Assembly (NCBI RefSeq): GCF_902859945.1
Contig: NZ_CADIKL010000003.1
Location: 62,001-126,000 of the forward strand
Direction of reading: 5' to 3'
Origin: Paraburkholderia caffeinitolerans
Lineage (GTDB): Bacteria > Pseudomonadota > Gammaproteobacteria > Burkholderiales > Burkholderiaceae
DNA: 64,000 bases
Both the position numbers and the translations under genes were made by a program. Shown piece by piece: positions 23,595 through 32,374 of the stretch. Position 1 is the first letter of the stretch. Every line of letters starts with the position of its first letter. The notes beneath the pieces are model-generated. The model saw only the letters and a program-made list of their open reading frames with translations, was not told where the DNA came from and searched no databases.

Positions 23595-23996
23595 TCAAGC
23601 CATCTTGACAGGCGCGCGCCACGACTCAGGGTTAGTCCAGAATGCGCCGCGCAGACGGTCGCGGCTCGGCGGCGCGGGCGGTTTCGTGGCCGTCGCGCCA
23701 ATGCGTCCGCGCAGCGAGATTTCGCGGCCGCTCGTGCCCAGACGCTTCACGATTTCGGCGAGCGTGCCGTCGGCTTGCCATTCGTCGAAGCGGCGTCGGC
23801 AGGTGGGCGGCGAGGGGTAGCGGCCCGGCAGCTTGGACCAGCCTTCACCCGTCGAAAGCACCCAGAGCACTGCATTGACCACAGCACGCGCTTCGACGCG
23901 AGGCCGTCCGCGCCGCTCGCTCCGTGCGGGTTCCGCGCAGAACAACACCTCGACCAGCGCCCACTCGTTGTCTCTCAAATCGTCGAACAGCATCAT
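23595..23996 (-). CDS. Stand-alone transposase-type N-terminal domain (DUF4096/IS5-like)
   Basis: A 133-residue protein that matches only the N-terminal domain of IS5-like transposases: LRDNEWALVEVLF, GRPRVEARAVVNAVLWVLSTGEGW and LPGRYPSPPTCRRRFDEWQADGTLAEI. The catalytic DDE domain is missing and no inverted repeats or target duplication are visible around it. The start has a proper ribosome site (GAGGTG). It is either an IS remnant or a domesticated DNA-binding domain. A second unrelated copy is at 51713-52174. The C-terminal 45 residues are polar and Arg/Pro-rich. Confidence 0.65.
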   Translation of the reverse strand: MMLFDDLRDNEWALVEVLFCAEPARSERRGRPRVEARAVVNAVLWVLSTGEGWSKLPGRYPSPPTCRRRFDEWQADGTLAEIVKRLGTSGREISLRGRIGATATKPPAPPSRDRLRGAFWTNPESWRAPVKMA

Positions 23997-24442
23997 GTAT
24001 CACCTCAGCGAAGCTATCTTCGGTGCGCTGCCCCGCGCTGCGCACTCTTCATGTACTTCCGGCCGGCTGGCGGAGTACCAGGCGGAATCGTTTTAGACGG
24101 ACCAGTCTCGAAAAGCCGTGGACCGTCCTGCGATCCTGCACGTGCCTTAAAGCGAGAAGCGTGCCAGCTCGCACGTTTTTGTCTCGAAGCCGCGTGGTAT
24201 CAAGCCCGCGCGGGTGCTTGCCAGGGCCGTATGAGACTCGAAAACGCATCAACGGGAAATCGGGACAATCACCAATCTTGTGCAGGAAGGCCCGTCCGGC
24301 GTGCGTTTGCGCTGACTTGTTGCGTTGCGGTAAGAGTGTCCGCAAGCGACTTTGAGCGTTTAGGGCTGGACATTTACGGCGATAACGTGGTTACTTTCTG
24401 TCATAAAATTGCATGAAACATAAGAATTAATGAGGTAGGTGG
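23997..24442. other. Divergent intergenic region, no gene seen
   Basis: This 446-base stretch lies between the transposase-like gene (minus) and the LysR gene (plus). Base composition is lower in G+C than the surroundings, particularly at 24350-24440 where TAAAAT-like hexamers just before the LysR gene could be promoter elements. Open frames in it lack codon bias or similarity. Confidence 0.5.
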
Positions 24443-25351
24443 ATGAATGTGACCTTGCGGCAATTGCGAGTGTTCATCGAAGTGGCGCGCTTGCAGAGCT
24501 TCAGCAGGGCGGGCGACGAAATCGGGCTCACGCAGTCCGCGGTCAGTCGCTGCGTGCGCGAACTCGAAGTGGAGATGGGCGTGAAGCTCGTCGATCGCAC
24601 CACGCGCGAGGTTCAGCTCACCGATGTCGGGGCCAATCTGATTGCGAGCATTCCAAGGCTGATCGGCGATCTGGATGACGCGCTGCGCGAGATTCGTGAG
24701 ATCGGCGAGCAGCGGCGTGGCCGCGTTGTCGTGGCGGCGAGCCCGACTGTCGCGTGCCGGCTGATGCCCGGGGTCGTCGCCGCGTGCGGGCAGCAGTTTC
24801 CCTATGTGACGCTCGGCCTGCGCGACGATGCGCAGAGCGACGTGCTGCGCAAGGTGCGCTCGGGCGAAGTGGATTTCGGGGTGGTCATCGGGCCGTTTGC
24901 GGCGGAGGATCTCGAAACCGAGCTGCTGACTACCGATTCCTTCTGCGTGGTGGTGCGCGGCGACCATGCGCTTGCGCGCGAGGAGCAGGTTGCCTGGCGC
25001 TCGCTCGATGGCGAAGCGCTCGTGTTGCTCGACCAGGCTTCGGGCAGCCGCCCGCTGATCGATGCGGTGCTCAGGGAGCAGGGCGTGAGCGCGCGCGTCG
25101 TGCAGGAGCTGGGGCATCCCTCGACGGCATTCGGCCTCGTGGAGGCCGGGGTGGGGGTGAGCGTGCTGCCGAAGTTCGCACTACCGGTGCCGGCGGGCTC
25201 GTCGCTGATCGCTCGCTCGCTCGTGCCGCGCGCCGAACGCACCGTCGAGCTCGTGCGTCGGCGCGACCGCTCGCTCTCGCCCGCCGCCGAGGCCGTGTGG
25301 GCGCTGATTCTCGAACGGGACGCCGGCCCCGAGGAGAGGCGCGGCGTCTGA
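24443..25351 (+). CDS. LysR-family transcriptional regulator
   Basis: A 302-residue LTTR. The winged HTH is at residues 1-60 (LRQLRVFIEVARLQSFSRAG, then LTQSAVSRCVRELE), with the linker helix to about 90 and a type-2 periplasmic-binding-like effector domain after it (starts VVVAASPTVACRLMP). Size and layout are normal. It stands 105 bases upstream of an aminotransferase gene in the same direction; such regulators more often control a divergent gene, but the divergent gene here is a transposase-like domain. Effector and targets are unknown. Confidence 0.9.
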   Translation: MNVTLRQLRVFIEVARLQSFSRAGDEIGLTQSAVSRCVRELEVEMGVKLVDRTTREVQLTDVGANLIASIPRLIGDLDDALREIREIGEQRRGRVVVAASPTVACRLMPGVVAACGQQFPYVTLGLRDDAQSDVLRKVRSGEVDFGVVIGPFAAEDLETELLTTDSFCVVVRGDHALAREEQVAWRSLDGEALVLLDQASGSRPLIDAVLREQGVSARVVQELGHPSTAFGLVEAGVGVSVLPKFALPVPAGSSLIARSLVPRAERTVELVRRRDRSLSPAAEAVWALILERDAGPEERRGV

Positions 25352-25456
25352 TGGGGCGGGTAGCACCGTCTTCGCCTTGCAGTTGCGCGCGCTACACTGA
25401 TGACCGTTCGCAAACGCGAATTCCCTGATTCTCTGCCTGCCTCCCTGGAAGCTTCG

Positions 25457-26704
25457 ATGAGTGATCTCGATTTGTCTTCGTCTGCCATTTCCTTGCCCGA
25501 TACCCCTGCCGCGCCGGTTGCCGGAACCGGCGGCAGCGCCCAAGCCACGGCGCGAGACGCAGTAAGGGCGTTGCGTTCGTCGCAGATCCGCGAGGTGGCG
25601 AACGCGGGTTTCGGTGTCGCCGACGTCCTGCCGTTCTGGTTCGGCGAATCCGATCGCGTGACGCCGGCGTTCATCCGCGAGGCCGCCACCGGTGCGCTTG
25701 CGCGCGGAGAAACGTTCTATACGCACAATCTCGGCATCGCGCCGCTGCGTGAAGCGCTCGCGCGCTACGTGAGCGACCTGCACGGCGCGACGCCGATAGA
25801 AAGCGTCGCGGTGACGAGCGCCGGCGTGAATGCGTTGATGCTCGCCGCGCAGCTCGTGGTGGGCGCGGGTGACCGCGTGGTCGCGGTGACGCCGCTTTGG
25901 CCCAATCTCGTGGAGATTCCGAAGATTCTCGGCGCGAGCGTCGAGACAGTCGCGCTCGGCTATGGCGAGCGAGGCTGGACGCTCGATCTCGAGGGGCTGT
26001 TGAAGGCGCTCACGCCCGACACGAAGCTGCTCATGATCAACTCGCCCAACAACCCGACCGGCTGGGTGATGACGCGCGACGAGCAGCGCGCCGTTCTTGC
26101 GCATTGCCGCCGTCACGGTATCTGGATCGTCGCCGACGAGGTCTACGAGCGGCTCTATTACGGTGCGGCAGGTGAGCGCACGGCGCCGTCGTTCCTCGAT
26201 CTGGCGTCGCGCGACGAGCGATTGATTTGTGTCAATTCATTCTCGAAAGCGTGGCTCATGACGGGCTGGCGACTGGGCTGGATGGTCGCGCCGCGCGCAC
26301 TCATGGACGACCTCGGCAAGCTGGTCGAATACAACACGTCGTGCGCGCCGTCGTTTGTGCAGCAGGCAGGCGTGGTTGCCGTCGAGCAGGGCGAGGCGTT
26401 CACGCGTTCGCTCGTCGCCGATCTGCGCGTTTCGCGCGACCATCTCGCCGCGGCGCTCGCCGGTTTGCCGGGCGTCGACGTGAAAGTCCCGCACGGTGCG
26501 ATGTACCTGTTTTTCAAGCTTGAGGGTGCGCAACAGAGCCTCGATCTATGCAAGGCGCTGGTGCGCGAGGCAGGGCTCGGGCTCGCGCCGGGAAGTGCAT
26601 TCGGCTCCCGCGGCGAGGGCTTCGTGCGCTGGTGCTACGCGTGCGATCCGGCCCGGCTCGACGCTGGCGTCGAGCGCTTGTCGCGCTATCTTGCGAGCCG
26701 CTGA
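25457..26704 (+). CDS. PLP-dependent aminotransferase, class I/II (fold type I)
   Basis: A 415-residue enzyme. The PLP-binding Lys is K264 in SFSKAWLMTGWR, preceded by D227 in IVADEVYERL that holds the pyridine nitrogen and by NSPNNPTGW; the C-terminal Arg for the substrate carboxylate is in the segment FVRWCYAC region. It belongs to the aspartate/aromatic/alanine aminotransferase group; substrate is not assignable from sequence. The Met at 25457 is used since the frame from 25400 adds 19 residues without similarity. A weak terminator-like hairpin (26816-26843) follows. Confidence 0.87.
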   Translation: MSDLDLSSSAISLPDTPAAPVAGTGGSAQATARDAVRALRSSQIREVANAGFGVADVLPFWFGESDRVTPAFIREAATGALARGETFYTHNLGIAPLREALARYVSDLHGATPIESVAVTSAGVNALMLAAQLVVGAGDRVVAVTPLWPNLVEIPKILGASVETVALGYGERGWTLDLEGLLKALTPDTKLLMINSPNNPTGWVMTRDEQRAVLAHCRRHGIWIVADEVYERLYYGAAGERTAPSFLDLASRDERLICVNSFSKAWLMTGWRLGWMVAPRALMDDLGKLVEYNTSCAPSFVQQAGVVAVEQGEAFTRSLVADLRVSRDHLAAALAGLPGVDVKVPHGAMYLFFKLEGAQQSLDLCKALVREAGLGLAPGSAFGSRGEGFVRWCYACDPARLDAGVERLSRYLASR

Positions 26705-27074
26705 GCGTGCTGGACGGCGCGCCGGGACGACGGGTTGCGGTACGCGTCATGCGAGGCGCATTGTCCGCCGCCGGGGCGGATTCGGGGCGGATTCAAGCAG
26801 ACGAAAGCAAGTCTGACGCCGTCTTTACGCCCCCGGCGTTTTTGCGTAAGATGGCGCTCAGTCACGCGATTCCCTGCGGGAATTTCGCTGCTCCGTCCGG
26901 CTGGGTCTGGCACTTTGCCTGTGCATGTGTTGTATAACGGCCCCCCGGTGCGTGCTCCCATCAATATGACCGATCAGAATCGGGCGAGCGCGTCTCCAGT
27001 TCCATATCGTCTTTCGTCTGTCTGATCCGGTTCCATGAACCTGATTTACCTTACTTAGGGTCTGACCTGGCTGC
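26705..27074. other. Intergenic region before scpB
   Basis: It contains a tandem 11-base repeat (GGGGCGGATTC twice, 26773-26794) and a hairpin ACGCCG/CGGCGT at 26816-26839 followed by five T residues, a possible weak terminator for the aminotransferase gene. A TATAAC hexamer near 26932 may be part of the scpB promoter. No gene is supported. Confidence 0.5.
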
Positions 27075-27959
27075 ATGAATACCCAAGAGGCGAAAATCGT
27101 CCTTGAGACTGCATTGATCTGCACGCAGGAGCCGCTGAAAATCGGCGATCTGCGCAAACTGTTTGTCGACGACATTTCGGCCGACACCGTCCGTAATCTG
27201 CTCGAAGACCTGCGCAGCGAATGGTCCGGGCGCGGCGTGGAACTGGTGGGCCTCGCGTCCGGCTGGCGCTTTCAGAGCAAGCCGGCCATGCGCACCTACC
27301 TCGACCGCTTGCATCCCGAGAAGCCGCCGCGCTATTCGCGTGCCGTGCTTGAAACGCTCGCGATCATCGCGTACCGGCAACCGGTCACGCGCGGCGATAT
27401 CGAAGAAATTCGCGGGGTGACGGTCAACACGCAGGTCGTCAAGCAGCTCGAGGACCGCAACTGGATCGAGGTGATCGGCCACCGGGACGTGCCGGGCCGT
27501 CCGGCGCTTTACGCCACGACGCGTCAGTTTCTGGACGACCTGGGGCTGAAGTCGCTGGAGGAACTGCCGCCGCTCGACGATCCGTCGAGCCAGTTGGGCG
27601 AGCAATTGCTGGCTCAGCACGCGATCGAATTCCCGGACAGCGAAGTGGCCCAACTGGTTGCCGCGGGCGCACCGGAAAGCGCTGAAGCGCCGACGCTGAT
27701 GGCGGTCGATGCGGATGCCGGGCAGGAAACGCCCGCACCTTCGCCGGGCATGGCCGATGCGGACGCACAGGATGCCGCACACGCCGGGCGTCACGACGAA
27801 CACGGCGGATATGGCGAATCCCGCGCCGACGCGCAGGAAACGGAGCCCGCCCGGCACACGGCCGGCGCGCCCGAAGAAGCACACCAGGGCCGCAGCGACG
27901 CGGCACAGGACGACCCCGTCTCGACGACGGATGACGAAGCCGCTCGACGCGGCGTCTGA
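27075..27959 (+). CDS. scpB: Segregation and condensation protein ScpB
   Basis: A 294-residue protein. Residues 1-165 are the tandem winged-helix ScpB domain ([43 protein letters not shown]), which binds ScpA in the SMC condensin complex. The C-terminal 120 residues are acidic, Ala/Glu/Asp/Pro-rich and probably disordered, longer than in Bacillus ScpB. The scpA gene is not adjacent. rluB follows 74 bases downstream; this scpB-rluB neighbourhood is frequent in beta-proteobacteria. Confidence 0.93.
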   Translation: MNTQEAKIVLETALICTQEPLKIGDLRKLFVDDISADTVRNLLEDLRSEWSGRGVELVGLASGWRFQSKPAMRTYLDRLHPEKPPRYSRAVLETLAIIAYRQPVTRGDIEEIRGVTVNTQVVKQLEDRNWIEVIGHRDVPGRPALYATTRQFLDDLGLKSLEELPPLDDPSSQLGEQLLAQHAIEFPDSEVAQLVAAGAPESAEAPTLMAVDADAGQETPAPSPGMADADAQDAAHAGRHDEHGGYGESRADAQETEPARHTAGAPEEAHQGRSDAAQDDPVSTTDDEAARRGV

Positions 27960-28033
27960 CGCAACAAACATTTTTGACGCGCCCCCCGCAAGTTATTGCG
28001 TGTGGGCGCGCAACCTGACATTTCGAGGTTGTT

Positions 28034-29902
28034 TTGACTGATATCCACGACACCGATTCGACCGACGCGCCCGAATCCTCGCGTCGCGCGTCTTCTGCGC
28101 GCGACGACGACACGCGTGCCGACCACGGCGACGTCGCTCCGGAGGGCGTTGCCGGGGGCGAGGATCGTCCCCGCCGAGGTTTGCGCCGCGGCCCGCGCAG
28201 CCTGATCGCGCGCCGCCGCGCGGGCGCGAAGGCCAAGACCGGCGAAGGCGCTGCGGCGTCGGCCGAGTCCACGTCGGACGCTGCCGCGCCGGTCGTGACG
28301 GAGGCGCCGCAGGAAGGCGTCGTCGCTGCGCAGGCGCGCAAGCCGCGCAAGGATGCCGGCGCGAAGCGGGGTGGCCGCGAGGGCAACCGTGAAGGGCAGC
28401 GTGAAGGCCGCCGCGACGCCGCCGGCGCAGGACAGGCAAAGCCCGCGCAAGCCGGCAAGCAGGGCGCGCGCGGTGCCGGCGAAGGCAAGGGCGGCAAGAA
28501 CAACAAGGGCGGCAAGGGCCGCGCCGAGACGCCCGCCGCCGCGACCGGGGATACGCAGGACGACCTGTTCCTCTACGTGACCTCTCCGGCCTTCGACGCC
28601 GATAACGGCGAGGGTAGCGGGGTGCATGCGCCAATGCTGCGCCGTGGCCGCGTCCCGCAGGCCAACAAGCGCGTGCTGAGCCCGGACGACGACGCGCCGA
28701 AGCTGCACAAGGTGCTGGCGGACGCGGGCATGGGCTCGCGCCGGGACATGGAAGAGCTGATCATCGCGGGGCGCGTGTCGGTGAACGGCGAGCCTGCACA
28801 CATCGGCCAGCGCATTCTGCCGACCGACCAGGTCCGCATCAACGGCAAGCCGATCAGGCGCAAGCTGGCGAACAAGCCGCCGCGCGTGCTGCTCTATCAC
28901 AAGCCCACCGGCGAAATCGTGAGCCACTCCGATCCGGAAGGCCGTCCGACGGTGTTCGATCGTCTGCCGTCGATGAAAACGGCGAAGTGGCTCGCCGTGG
29001 GCCGTCTCGACTTCAACACTGAAGGCCTGTTGATGCTGACGACCTCCGGCGATCTCGCGAACCGTTTCATGCATCCGCGCTACAGCGTGGAGCGCGAGTA
29101 CGCGGTGCGCGTGGTGGGTGAGCTCGCCGAAGGCAATCGTCAGAAGCTTCTCAAGGGCGTCGAACTCGACGACGGTCCGGCGAACTTCCTGCGCATCCGC
29201 GACGGCGGCGGCGAGGGCACGAATCACTGGTATCACGTCGCGCTGGCCGAAGGCCGCAACCGCGAAGTGCGCCGTATGTTCGAGGCGGTTGGTCTGATGG
29301 TGAGCCGCCTGATTCGCACGCGTCACGGCCCGATCGCGCTGCCCAAGGGCCTCAAGCGCGGTCGCTGGGAAGAGCTCGAAGACAACCAGGTGCGCAGCCT
29401 GATGGCGGCGGTTGGCCTGAAGGCGCCGACCGAGGAGAAGGGCGGTCGCGGCAAGGAGCCGGAACGTCGTCAGCCCGATCCGATGCAAACCTCGATGGGC
29501 TTCATCAACCGCGAGCCGGTGCTGAGCTCGCACGGCGCGATGGGTCAGCCGCGCCAGTCGCGTCAGGGTCAAGGCCAGGGTCGGCGCGGCGCGGCGCAGG
29601 GTGGATTCGGCAGCGCGCAGGGCAACTTCGGTGGCGGATTTGGCGGCGGCGCGGGCGGCGCAGGGGGCAATCGCGGCGGTAGTCGCGGCAACGGCCGCCC
29701 TGGCACGCGCGAGGTCGACGGCAACCGCGCACCCAGCGCGGCGGGCAAGCGCGCGGGTGGCAATGCCAGCGGCAATGCTGGCAACGGCGGCAATCGCCGT
29801 GGACCTGGCGGTAACGCCAACGCGAACGGCAATCGCGCGTCCAGCGGCAACCGCACGGGTGGTCAGCGCGGCGCGCCGCGCAATCGTACACGCGGGCACT
29901 GA
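28034..29902 (+). CDS. rluB: 23S rRNA pseudouridine synthase RluB, with long low-complexity tails
   Basis: A 622-residue RsuA-family enzyme. The S4 RNA-binding domain is at about 223-270 ([21 protein letters not shown]), the catalytic domain follows, with the nucleophile D326 in [14 protein letters not shown]. The N-terminal 200 residues are Ala/Arg/Glu-rich, and the C-terminal 110 residues are almost only Gly, Asn, Arg, Ala and Ser (RGG/RGN-like). Both tails are predicted disordered and basic, probably adding RNA affinity. Translation appears to begin at TTG 28034, with GAGG seven bases upstream, because no in-frame ATG precedes the domain closely. Family members in E. coli are about 290 residues. 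Confidence 0.88.
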   Translation: MTDIHDTDSTDAPESSRRASSARDDDTRADHGDVAPEGVAGGEDRPRRGLRRGPRSLIARRRAGAKAKTGEGAAASAESTSDAAAPVVTEAPQEGVVAAQARKPRKDAGAKRGGREGNREGQREGRRDAAGAGQAKPAQAGKQGARGAGEGKGGKNNKGGKGRAETPAAATGDTQDDLFLYVTSPAFDADNGEGSGVHAPMLRRGRVPQANKRVLSPDDDAPKLHKVLADAGMGSRRDMEELIIAGRVSVNGEPAHIGQRILPTDQVRINGKPIRRKLANKPPRVLLYHKPTGEIVSHSDPEGRPTVFDRLPSMKTAKWLAVGRLDFNTEGLLMLTTSGDLANRFMHPRYSVEREYAVRVVGELAEGNRQKLLKGVELDDGPANFLRIRDGGGEGTNHWYHVALAEGRNREVRRMFEAVGLMVSRLIRTRHGPIALPKGLKRGRWEELEDNQVRSLMAAVGLKAPTEEKGGRGKEPERRQPDPMQTSMGFINREPVLSSHGAMGQPRQSRQGQGQGRRGAAQGGFGSAQGNFGGGFGGGAGGAGGNRGGSRGNGRPGTREVDGNRAPSAAGKRAGGNASGNAGNGGNRRGPGGNANANGNRASSGNRTGGQRGAPRNRTRGH

Positions 29903-29975
29903 CGCGGGCATCGAGATGGGTGGTGAACCCTCGCGCCATGCAAAGGTCGCGAGGGCTCCACAGGCGTGGCCCAGT

Positions 29976-30004
29976 TTGCGTTAAAGCCAAAAAAGGGCTA
30001 CAAT
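29976..30004 (+). promoter_or_regulatory. Sigma-70 promoter of the rimP operon
   Basis: TTGCGT at 29976-29981 and TACAAT at 29999-30004 with a 17-base spacer. Transcription would start near 30011, giving a leader of about 280 bases that first meets a terminator after about 85 bases. Confidence 0.75.
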
Positions 30005-30010
30005 CTCGGA

Positions 30011-30095
30011 GTCGCTGGGCGTGCGGCTTTTATTTGCGCCCCAGGTGCGACCACCTGGCTAAGTGAGAAGATGGGCGTTTCGCCCATTTTTTTTT
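30011..30095 (+). ncRNA. Predicted rimP leader RNA with attenuator
   Basis: The segment can fold in two ways: GTCGC-TGGGCG (30011-30021) can pair with CGCC...GCGAC (30037-30051), or CCAGGTG (30041-30047) can pair with CACCTGG (30052-30058); the two share bases and exclude each other. A terminator stem (ATGGGCG/CGCCCAT, 30071-30087) with nine T residues ends the unit. A short stable RNA of about 85 bases is also possible. It resembles the idea of premature terminators known before rimP in gamma-proteobacteria, but I cannot test homology. Confidence 0.5.
30071..30095 (+). terminator. Intrinsic terminator inside the rimP leader
   Basis: Seven-base perfect stem ATGGGCG/CGCCCAT with a TTT loop and a run of nine T residues. 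It lies about 65 bases after the promoter -10 and about 200 bases before rimP, so full transcription of the operon must either bypass it or use a second promoter. Confidence 0.85.
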
Positions 30096-30291
30096 GTCCT
30101 TCCGAATGAGTATTTTTAAGCATCCTGGATGCTCTAAAAGCTTCGTCGGCGCAGGATCTAGCCTTGGGCGGTCGTCATCGTGGGGCAGTGTGCAAGTAGG
30201 TGCAAGAGCGCGCGCTCACCTGGCGCGCGGCCCGCGAATCCCGTATCACTGGAAGTTGCCGGCTCGCTGCGCGAACATCTGGAGCAGCATA

Positions 30292-30750
30292 GTGCAACTG
30301 ACGGAACTGATTGAAACCACGGTCACCGGGCTCGGTTACGAGCTGGTCGACCTCGAGCGCACCGGGCGCGGCATGCTGGCCATCTACATCGATCAGCCCG
30401 CGGGTATCGCGATCGAGGACTGCGAGAAGGTCACGCGTCAGCTGCAGCACGTTCTGACGGTCGAAAACATCGACTACGAGCGCCTCGAAGTCTCGTCGCC
30501 CGGCCTCGACCGTCCGCTGAAGAAACTGGCGGACTTCGAACGCTTCGCGGGCTGCGAGGCGGTTATCACGTTGAAAAAGCCATTGGACGGACGGAAAACG
30601 TACCGCGGCATCGTGCATGCCCCGGAAGGCGAAACCGTTGGTTTGGAATTCGAAGGGAAGGCGGGTCCCGCGATGCTTGATTTTACGCTCGCGGACATCG
30701 ACAAAGCTCGCCTTGTCCCCAAAGTTGACTTTAGGAGCCGCAAACAATGA
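30292..30750 (+). CDS. rimP: Ribosome maturation factor RimP
   Basis: A 152-residue protein needed for 30S subunit assembly. The N-terminal domain starts [22 protein letters not shown] and includes [12 protein letters not shown]; the C-terminal SH3-like domain ends with a basic tail. Translation is from GTG 30292 with GGAG at 30281-30284. The in-frame ATG 66 codons upstream gives a non-conserved extension crossing the leader and is rejected. The stop overlaps the nusA start by four bases (ATGA). Confidence 0.93.
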   Translation: MQLTELIETTVTGLGYELVDLERTGRGMLAIYIDQPAGIAIEDCEKVTRQLQHVLTVENIDYERLEVSSPGLDRPLKKLADFERFAGCEAVITLKKPLDGRKTYRGIVHAPEGETVGLEFEGKAGPAMLDFTLADIDKARLVPKVDFRSRKQ

Positions 30751-32222
30751 GTCGCGAAGTGTTGATGCTGGTGGATGCGCTGGCACGCGAGAAGAATGTC
30801 GACAAGGACGTGGTGTTTGCCGCCCTTGAAGCGGCGCTTGCGTCGGCCTCCAAGAAACTCTTCGACGAGGATGCGGATATCCGCGTGCATATCGACCGCG
30901 AAAGCGGCGAGCACGAAACTTATCGCCGCTGGCGTGTCGTGCCGGACGAAGCGGGTCTGCAGGAGCCGGACCAGGAAATCCTGCTGTTCGAAGCGCGCGA
31001 GCAGAACCCCGAAGCGCAGATCGACGAGTTCGTCGAGCAGCCGGTGCCTTCGGTCGAGTTCGGCCGCATCGGCGCGCAGGCCGCCAAGCAGGTCATCCTG
31101 CAGAAGGTGCGCGACGCCGAGCGCGAGCAGATCCTGAACGACTTCCTCGAGCGCGGCGAAAGCATCATGACCGGCACGGTCAAGCGCATGGACAAGGGTA
31201 ATTTCATCGTCGAATCGGGCCGTGTCGAAGCGCTTCTGCGCCGCGACCAGCTGATTCCGAAAGAAAACCTGCGCGTGGGCGACCGCGTGCGCGCCTGGAT
31301 CGGCAAGATCGACCGCACCGCACGCGGTCCGCAGATCGAACTCTCGCGTACCGCGCCCGAGTTTCTGATGAAGCTGTTCGAGATGGAAGTGCCGGAAATC
31401 GAGCAGGGCCTTCTCGAGATCAAGGCTGCGGCGCGCGACCCTGGCGTGCGCGCCAAGATCGGTGTGGTGGCGTATGACAAGCGCATCGATCCGATCGGCA
31501 CCTGCGTCGGTATCCGCGGCTCGCGCGTGCAGGCTGTGCGCAACGAGCTTGGTGGCGAAAACGTCGACATCGTGCTATGGTCGGAAGATCCCGCCCAGTT
31601 CGTGATCGGCGCGCTCGCGCCGGCTGCCGTGCAGTCGATCGTCGTCGACGAAGAAAAGCATTCGATGGACGTCGTGGTCGACGAGAGCGAGCTTGCAGTG
31701 GCCATCGGCCGTAGCGGCCAGAACGTGCGTCTTGCCAGCGAGCTGACCGGCTGGCAGATCAATATCATGACGCCGGACGAATCCGCGCAGAAGCAGAACC
31801 AGGAGCGCACGGTGCTGCGCGACCTGTTCATGGCGCGTCTCGATGTGGACGAGGAAGTCGCCGACATCCTGATCGACGAGGGTTTCACGAGCCTCGAAGA
31901 GATCGCCTATGTGCCGCTCAACGAAATGCTGGAAATCGAGGCGTTCGACGAGGACACCGTGCACGAGCTGCGCAACCGCGCTCGCGATGCACTGCTTACG
32001 CAGGCCATCGCGAACGAGGAGAAGGTGGAAAACGCCGCGCTTGACTTGAAGAGTCTTGACGGCATGGACCCGGACCTGCTCGCGAAACTCGCGCAGCATG
32101 AGGTTCACACCCGCGACGAGCTCGCTGAGCTAGCCGTGGACGAGCTGGTCGAAATGACGGGAATGGAAGAGGACGCCGCCAAGGCGTTGATCATGAAGGC
32201 ACGTGAGCACTGGTTCCAGTAA
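30747..32222 (+). CDS. nusA: Transcription termination/antitermination factor NusA
   Basis: A 491-residue RNA polymerase-binding factor. The order is NusA N-terminal domain (1-130, binds polymerase), S1 (about 135-200, [16 protein letters not shown]), KH1 and KH2 (about 230-345, including [19 protein letters not shown] and [16 protein letters not shown]), then two C-terminal acidic repeats (about 360-485), the layout of proteobacterial NusA. It overlaps rimP by four bases and is followed after 152 bases by infB. The order rimP-nusA-infB-rbfA-truB is conserved widely. Confidence 0.96.
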   Translation: MSREVLMLVDALAREKNVDKDVVFAALEAALASASKKLFDEDADIRVHIDRESGEHETYRRWRVVPDEAGLQEPDQEILLFEAREQNPEAQIDEFVEQPVPSVEFGRIGAQAAKQVILQKVRDAEREQILNDFLERGESIMTGTVKRMDKGNFIVESGRVEALLRRDQLIPKENLRVGDRVRAWIGKIDRTARGPQIELSRTAPEFLMKLFEMEVPEIEQGLLEIKAAARDPGVRAKIGVVAYDKRIDPIGTCVGIRGSRVQAVRNELGGENVDIVLWSEDPAQFVIGALAPAAVQSIVVDEEKHSMDVVVDESELAVAIGRSGQNVRLASELTGWQINIMTPDESAQKQNQERTVLRDLFMARLDVDEEVADILIDEGFTSLEEIAYVPLNEMLEIEAFDEDTVHELRNRARDALLTQAIANEEKVENAALDLKSLDGMDPDLLAKLAQHEVHTRDELAELAVDELVEMTGMEEDAAKALIMKAREHWFQ

Positions 32223-32374
32223 GCCTGGCAACAGGCATGGAACCCGGGCGCGACGAGCAGGAAGCGACCATGACCCACTGAACTTATCGCGGCGGGGCCT
32301 TGCATGCAAGGCGCCCAAGGCCGCATGAAACGATGTCAACCGCAAGGAATCGGTCCTTGCATTAAGAGGAATGA

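Larger units (their letters stand above)
29903..30291 (+). other. Leader region of the rimP-nusA-infB operon
   Basis: This 389-base gap holds a strong promoter (29976-30004), a leader with two mutually exclusive hairpins, an intrinsic terminator at 30071-30095, and about 200 more bases before rimP. Open frames in the last part are not conserved-looking. The pieces are listed separately. Confidence 0.7.

Noticed and set aside
23306..23608. Open frames of about 100 codons on both strands between the exported-protein and transposase-like genes
   Set aside because: Arg/Ser/Ala-rich on both strands, no ribosome site and no similarity; looks like GC-rich noise with a short direct repeat.
30011..30095. 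The rimP leader as a tRNA gene (as metY before rimP in E. coli)
   Set aside because: No cloverleaf, no T-psi-C-like GTTCGA segment and no acceptor pairing could be found.
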